Source: Gibbula magus
Taxonomy: Eukaryota; Mollusca; Gastropoda; Trochida; Trochidae
Length of the DNA stretch: 64,000 nt
Direction: 5' to 3'
Assembly (NCBI GenBank): GCA_936450465.1
Contig: OW388291.1
Coordinates: 39,892,873-39,956,872, forward strand
Within the stretch, counting starts at the first letter, position 1; every line of letters begins with the position of its first letter. Under the pieces are notes generated by a model. That model was not told the DNA's origin. It saw only the letters and a list, made by a program, of their open reading frames with translations, and did not search any database. A program made the translations under genes and the position numbers. Below, piece by piece: positions 59,165-64,000 of the stretch.

Positions 59165-60399
59165 ATTGAGATTGGCGTGTTTTATTATTTCAAAATACTT
59201 TGACCATCTTTTTAGCAAAAACGACTGAAGCAAATGCAACCACATTTTGCAGCCCCGTAGACCATGCCCTGGAATCGCAAGAATAAGCTTTTGGGCCCAA
59301 TTAAAGGTCCAGTTCGAATCTAAACTTTTTTAACATGGAATTTTTTTTCAAAATGCACTTACAGACTTGCAACTTTTTTTTAAAAGATGCGCATTGACAA
59401 TGCGAGCAGAAAAGTTAATCATGACGATTTCGTTGGTCACGTTGTTTCGCCGCCATTTTGATTTTAGACACTTTTCAACATTTCCCGACCCCATTCTCCT
59501 CTGAAGATACCAGCATTGGAAAGCTCATATTTTCAATTAAAACAAAGTTACGTAAACATTAGGATAGTTTTGTGATCGTAGTTAGGTGACACAAGTCTCC
59601 AATAGTTTACTAATTTACGGAAAGGCTCCAATAGTTAAGAAAACGATACCAAGAATTGTTCCCGTCAGATTGAATGCGCTCGAACGCAGCCGCCTGAATC
59701 CCTAGAACGGCGGTATAATACAAAAGCCCGTGCTAACCTGTTGGCGACTCCACGTAACATGTTGAGGTCAATGAAAATCGCAACAGTTCAAAGAGTACCG
59801 TAAAGTGGATAAATAATACGTACCAGAAGAACAGAAAAAATAGCTATATTATAAAAACTCTCAGAAACGATAATAACTACCGGCAAACATAAATTGTATA
59901 TTATAAATCAAAGCAAAAGTATAGTATGGATGAACAGATCCTCGTTATATTAGTAAATTGTCTTACTAAAACCAAACTGGTAACATATACATTGACAACA
60001 AAATGATTCAAAAACCTTTGTTTTACGAGGCTTGACTGATTGATTCATCCGGCCATATGTACACAATTATAAAACTTTATTAATCAAATTTGAACGTTAA
60101 TATAGAATCTTTGAAGGGACTAAGATGAAAGAAAAAGTAGTCTTGCCCGATTGTAATTACACATACTTTTCTACTTAAGATAACAAAAGTATCTCCTAAT
60201 AAGCACAATGTACGAATAAATATACGACATCGTTAATAACTGATAATGATGTCTTTTTGAGGGTATATACATGTATATAAATACAATTGTATAGTAACTA
60301 CTAGATACGAATTTTGGTAAAGAGATATGTTGGAGATGTCAGTCCTGAATTAGACAAGCATATCTGTCCGTATGTCCGGAAAACTTTACTGGCCTTAAG

Positions 60400-61080
60400 C
60401 ATCGTTTTATCTTGAAAATTCATCTCAGAATCTACAAATGAAACTTACTATTCTGAAAATTCAACTTAATAGCGGCGGCCAAGATCCGATATTATTCAGC
60501 AAATGTTATCATGAAAATTCGACTTGCTAACTCGAAAATTCAAGAACCTATCCTGACAATTGAACACAGATATCTCGAAAATTGAACTTTAAAATTGAAC
60601 TTGTTATCTTGAAATTTCCTCTTAATGTTTTGAAAAATCATCTCGATATCTTGAAAACTCAAGGTATTATGTTTACAATGTCAATGATGCAAAATTGTAA
60701 TTTTAAAATTTTAAAGTTGAATTAAAAATATTAAAAAGTATAATAGCAATTTGTTATCGTTGTACATTCAAGTTTCAAAGGTCTAGTTACAAGTGAAATA
60801 TTAACTTTCTTGAATGTTCACAATACAACCTTGAATGTTCAAGATACTAAATTGAATATTCAACGAATTAAGTTGAATATTCAAGATACTAACTTGAATG
60901 TTCAACAAAAAAGAGTTGGATATTCAACAAAATTAAGTTCAAAATAGTAACATGAGACACAAGATACTAAATTAAATTTTCAAAATATAAAGTTAAATTT
61001 TAAAGATAGTTATATAAATATATAAGATACTAAGTGGAGTTTAAGATACTTACCTGAATTTTCAACTTAGTATCTTGGGT
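60400..61080. repeat. Cluster of TTGAATATTCAA-type palindromes
   Basis: Words such as TTGAATATTCAA, TTGAATGTTCAA and TTGAAAATTCA recur many times, often followed by AGATACTAA, giving a loose 25-30-bp spacing between about 60,820 and 61,080. Confidence 0.65.
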
Positions 61081-61563
61081 GTCAAGGTAAGACTTTCAAA
61101 TTTCAAAATAAAAGATACTGAATAATAACATAGCGTAGCCCTAAAAGGGTTAATGAATCTGTGTAATCTTAACTTTTTAAAATCAACATACATTCGACAA
61201 AGTGTCATAATCTTATCAATATGAAATAAAACATAGTGGTTTAAGTAAACTATGAATTGCCCATTAATTTAGCAATCAATTATGAATATTTTGCATGGAG
61301 GTTTTGATCTTCTAATTCGAAAAAATCTTTCATCATTTTTTTTGCTTTAACCTTTCAAAATATTATGTTTACAACGTTACATTTCACTTGGTAAACGCCT
61401 GATGTTTTTACATATCAAAACTTGGCAGACGAGGGAATGCAACTGACAATTCGGAGAAGATCATGAAATACATATAGAGCAAAAGTCGCCATAAGTTTTG
61501 CACATGATGAGATGCGTTGTGGCGTGCATTTCAATAGCAAGAACATGTTTACTTAGTTACATT

Positions 61564-61625
61564 AGTTTTGCACGTGGAGCATATGTTCGGCCTGACGGCC
61601 TCAACCATTGTCCACGTGCAAAACT
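61564..61625. repeat. 15-bp perfect inverted repeat
   Basis: AGTTTTGCACGTGGA (61,564-61,578) and its exact inverse (61,611-61,625) enclose 32 bases. It lies exactly where similarity with unit B resumes, so it may be an element terminus. Confidence 0.85.
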
Positions 61626-61753
61626 TCATTGAATTATTTTAGGATTACTGATGAATCTGCAAATTAGTTACTGGACAAATACTGACACTCGTCGTCGCTA
61701 TTTGTGTCTTATCTATTTTATATTCTAATGATATAAGAAATAGTTAGACTTTA

Positions 61754-63119
61754 AGCCCCGTTCATGCGCCACTATTTGCATACATGTGCAAAAATACACA
61801 TATATGTATATTTAAATAGGTATGTAAATGTGGCGCATGAACGCAATTGCATACATGTGTATATTTGCATTGTATGCAAAAAGTCAAGAGGTAGTGCAAA
61901 TGTAATTTATACACATGTGCAATTTTGCACAGTATGCAAATTTGGCGCATGAACGCAAATATGGATTACACACATAGGCAAACTGAAGAGAGGGATGGAG
62001 GGACGGAGAAATTACTCGTCTTGCACAGCCATCATATCCCCTAGAAAGCACGACAAGAACATATTAATGGAAGCAGGGAGGGGAACCTAACTTCAACATA
62101 TGTAATGATGACAATGGGGTTTGCTACCAAAACCTACAATAGACTTGTACACAAGTTTCATTCAGGATCAAACCATTTGTATTATGAATGAGTGATTAAG
62201 AGACATTTTAATTATGTTTTCATGGCAAGGATCAGGACATCATATATTTTGTTTTCATTTCGTCCATTTAACATTCCAAGATCTCAGAGTTTGCAACTGT
62301 ACGACCGTCACATGTTTCTTCTCAGCTAGCCCACCATAGTGTCTGTGAATACCTATTGAAAATCACAGCTTGCAACACAATTGAATAAAACCCCTTTCGA
62401 TTAAGATAGTCTCCGTATGATTCTGTGAAGGTGCAATAATAAGGATTTGTGACCTATCTATGGACCCTGCACAATGTGAAAATGTGGAAAAAATCCAATC
62501 TGCTCGTAACTCTTCAGAACCTCCCACAGTCCTTCCCCTTCTGGAAACTTCCGGCGCCATCTTCTCCATCAAAGCATTGTTGACTAATAAACACATGTCG
62601 CAGCCGTAGATTTGGCAATACCAAAGAGCTGAACAACCGTTCTATATTCAGTTGTTGTTGCAAGGCTATTGATTGTTATTGCTAACTGAAGTCTAACAGA
62701 CAATGTTTCATTTTCATTGGTCTGCTTTTCCAGTGATCCAAACAATTGTGCTTATATACAAATAAAGTCAACTGATGCGTGTGTCTGTCTAAAGTTTTCT
62801 ATCCATTGTTCATTTGTGAAATTTTGAACAACATCGTCCTTCTGTTTCTGGAAATATCCCTACTCCTGATATTACTGATGACTGTCTATGCCATCATCAT
62901 AAAGGGAAAACATCTCCTTTGTCTCCGACACAGGTACACCAGTGTCTCTAAGATCATGGCATGCGCTCAAATGAAGGAAACTGAAGATTTACTCAATCAA
63001 AATACACATCATTAGATGGCGCATGAACGCATAGCAAATTTTGCATTTACATACCTGAGTATATTTACATAGCGTGTAATTTTGCATACAATGCACATTT
63101 TTGGTGCATGAACAGGGTA
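61754..63119 (-). mobile_element. PIF/Harbinger element (1,366 bp) in unit C
   Basis: Inverted ends contain CCGTTCATGCGCCA (left) and TGGTGCATGAACAGGG (right). TTA is duplicated (61,751-61,753 and 63,120-63,122), and unit B has the empty site near 44,810. Subterminal GCGCATGAACGC, GCATACATGTG and TTGCATACA words repeat on both sides. On the minus strand 62,596-62,363 reads CAGSIDRSQILIIAPSQNHT, matching the GSIDGSHI.I.AP motif (first catalytic Asp) of Harbinger transposases. The rest of the transposase is lost. It interrupts the LINE remnant shared with unit B. Confidence 0.8.
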
Positions 63120-63400
63120 TTAGACTTGGTTTATTAGTGATAATATGTGATAAATGAAGGCAGAAAAATGTACATTGTAAAGAGCAAAAGAATGTGTCCA
63201 TTATGTAAATCAGCAATTGAAAACGAAACTCATTTTATGCTTGTTTGTCTATTTTGTTCTGTTTACAGAGGGAACTACATTCCTTATTCCAATTTGTCAA
63301 ACAGCCTGGTCTCGCTTGTATATCATCAATTTCTACTAAAAAAATAGAATATTATTCTTAACTTGTCAATGTTTATCAACCTTACAGCTGCGTACCGAAA
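63120..63400 (+). pseudogene. LINE ORF2 C-terminal remnant (unit C copy)
   Basis: Paralogue of 44,815-45,200: INEGRKMYIVKSKRMCPLC, ENETHFMLVCLFCSVY, then RGNYIPYSNLSNS, uninterrupted where unit B has a Tigger MITE. Confidence 0.7.
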
Positions 63401-63699
63401 GTTTGTTCACCTACATATGTATCTTAGTGCAAAAATCATGTAAATTGACAATCATTGTAACGTCAATAAAATTACACCACATACAATGACAATGAACCAT
63501 AATATACATCCATGAGTAAAATATTCTCAAACGTATACTGTGATCGTCACGCCATGTGTGCATGTGTATGAAATTTGGCTTAAAGAAATGGACAGAAGGG
63601 ATCAAAGTTTAAAAATAGAGCCATGGGCTCTGTAGCTCATCACGATTTCATTGATTTACTATCTCAAGTTGAATATTTAAGTTATTTAAGTTATTGTTT
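63401..63699. other. Noncoding sequence shared with unit B, then repeat edge
   Basis: 63,345-63,610 matches 45,220-45,480. No feature recognised. Confidence 0.4.
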
Positions 63700-64000
63700 A
63701 CAAGCAAAAGATAGGTTCTTAGATCATGACCACTATGACCCCATTTGGGGTCTCGTGATCACACAATCTACAATTTAGAATCCCCATTGGCCAAGGAGTC
63801 TGCACACAACTTTTCAGCTCTCTAGACCTTTTGGAACTGGAGAAGAAGATGAAAATAGGTTTTTAAGGATGTGACCCCTGTCACCCCATTTTTGGTCATG
63901 GGGTCACGAAATCTACAATTTAGATTCCCCATTGGCCAAGGAGTCTGCATACAACTTTTCAACTCTCTAGACCTTTCGGAACTGGAGAAGAAGATGAAAA
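63700..64000. repeat. 144-bp tandem repeat, running off the window
   Basis: CTCTCTAGACC at 63,818 and 63,963, a spacing of 145 bp. Same family as 58,370-58,850. Confidence 0.85.

Larger units (their letters stand above)
59547..61625. other. 2.1-kb segment specific to unit C
   Basis: Unit B has only about 195 bp between the same flanks (44,072-44,265). The segment is strongly AT-rich with no coding frame. It holds the short-palindrome cluster at 60,400-61,080 and a 15-bp perfect hairpin at its right edge. Confidence 0.55.

Noticed and set aside
62779..63015. Plus-strand frame with a hydrophobic stretch
   Set aside because: It lies inside a non-autonomous Harbinger element on the strand opposite its transposase remnant; no family recognised.

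Overview
This is a window of animal nuclear DNA. The evidence is AT-rich sequence, spliced genes with GT..AG introns, and many remains of eukaryotic transposons (CR1- and L1-like LINEs, Ty3/Gypsy, hAT, Tc1, Tigger and PIF/Harbinger). Several short repeats, such as the GGACGG tract with its flank, the CCCCGCC..GGCGGGG-type hairpin end and the TGACCTTTGACCT repeats, are of kinds I associate with molluscs. A bivalve is my best guess, but species and genus cannot be read from the sequence.

The only host genes I can support are two tandem cytosolic sulfotransferase (SULT) genes on the minus strand, at 36,879-39,604 and 51,719-54,431. Each has six recognisable coding exons in the same phases and no stop or frameshift. 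Both lack an identifiable first coding exon. They transfer sulfate from PAPS to small acceptors in the cytosol; the substrate cannot be inferred.

The window is built from three head-to-tail copies of one unit: A (1-39,757), B (39,758-54,584) and C (54,585 to the window end, incomplete). The order in unit B is a noncoding flank, a dead CR1 LINE, a series of LINE and Tc1 remnants, then the SULT gene. Unit B is 14.8 kb. Unit A is 39.8 kb because it carries about 17 kb (8,295-25,285), 7.2 kb (26,455-33,677) and 2.2 kb (33,929-36,111) that unit B lacks. Unit C has its own extra segments (59,547-61,625 and 61,754-63,119). The start of unit A matches the sequence just upstream of each SULT gene, so another SULT copy probably lies just left of the window.

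The 17-kb block is an L1-like LINE on the minus strand, about 5.8 kb once later insertions are subtracted. It is interrupted by a 354-bp TTAA element, a 3.25-kb hAT element and a 7.57-kb Gypsy element, each with readable target duplications. The Gypsy LTRs contain a 124-bp satellite. In the 2.2-kb block a Tigger element sits inside another LINE. Because the units are paralogous, unit B or C often gives the empty site, so a relative history of insertions can be read from the window. I found no tRNA, rRNA or CRISPR array.
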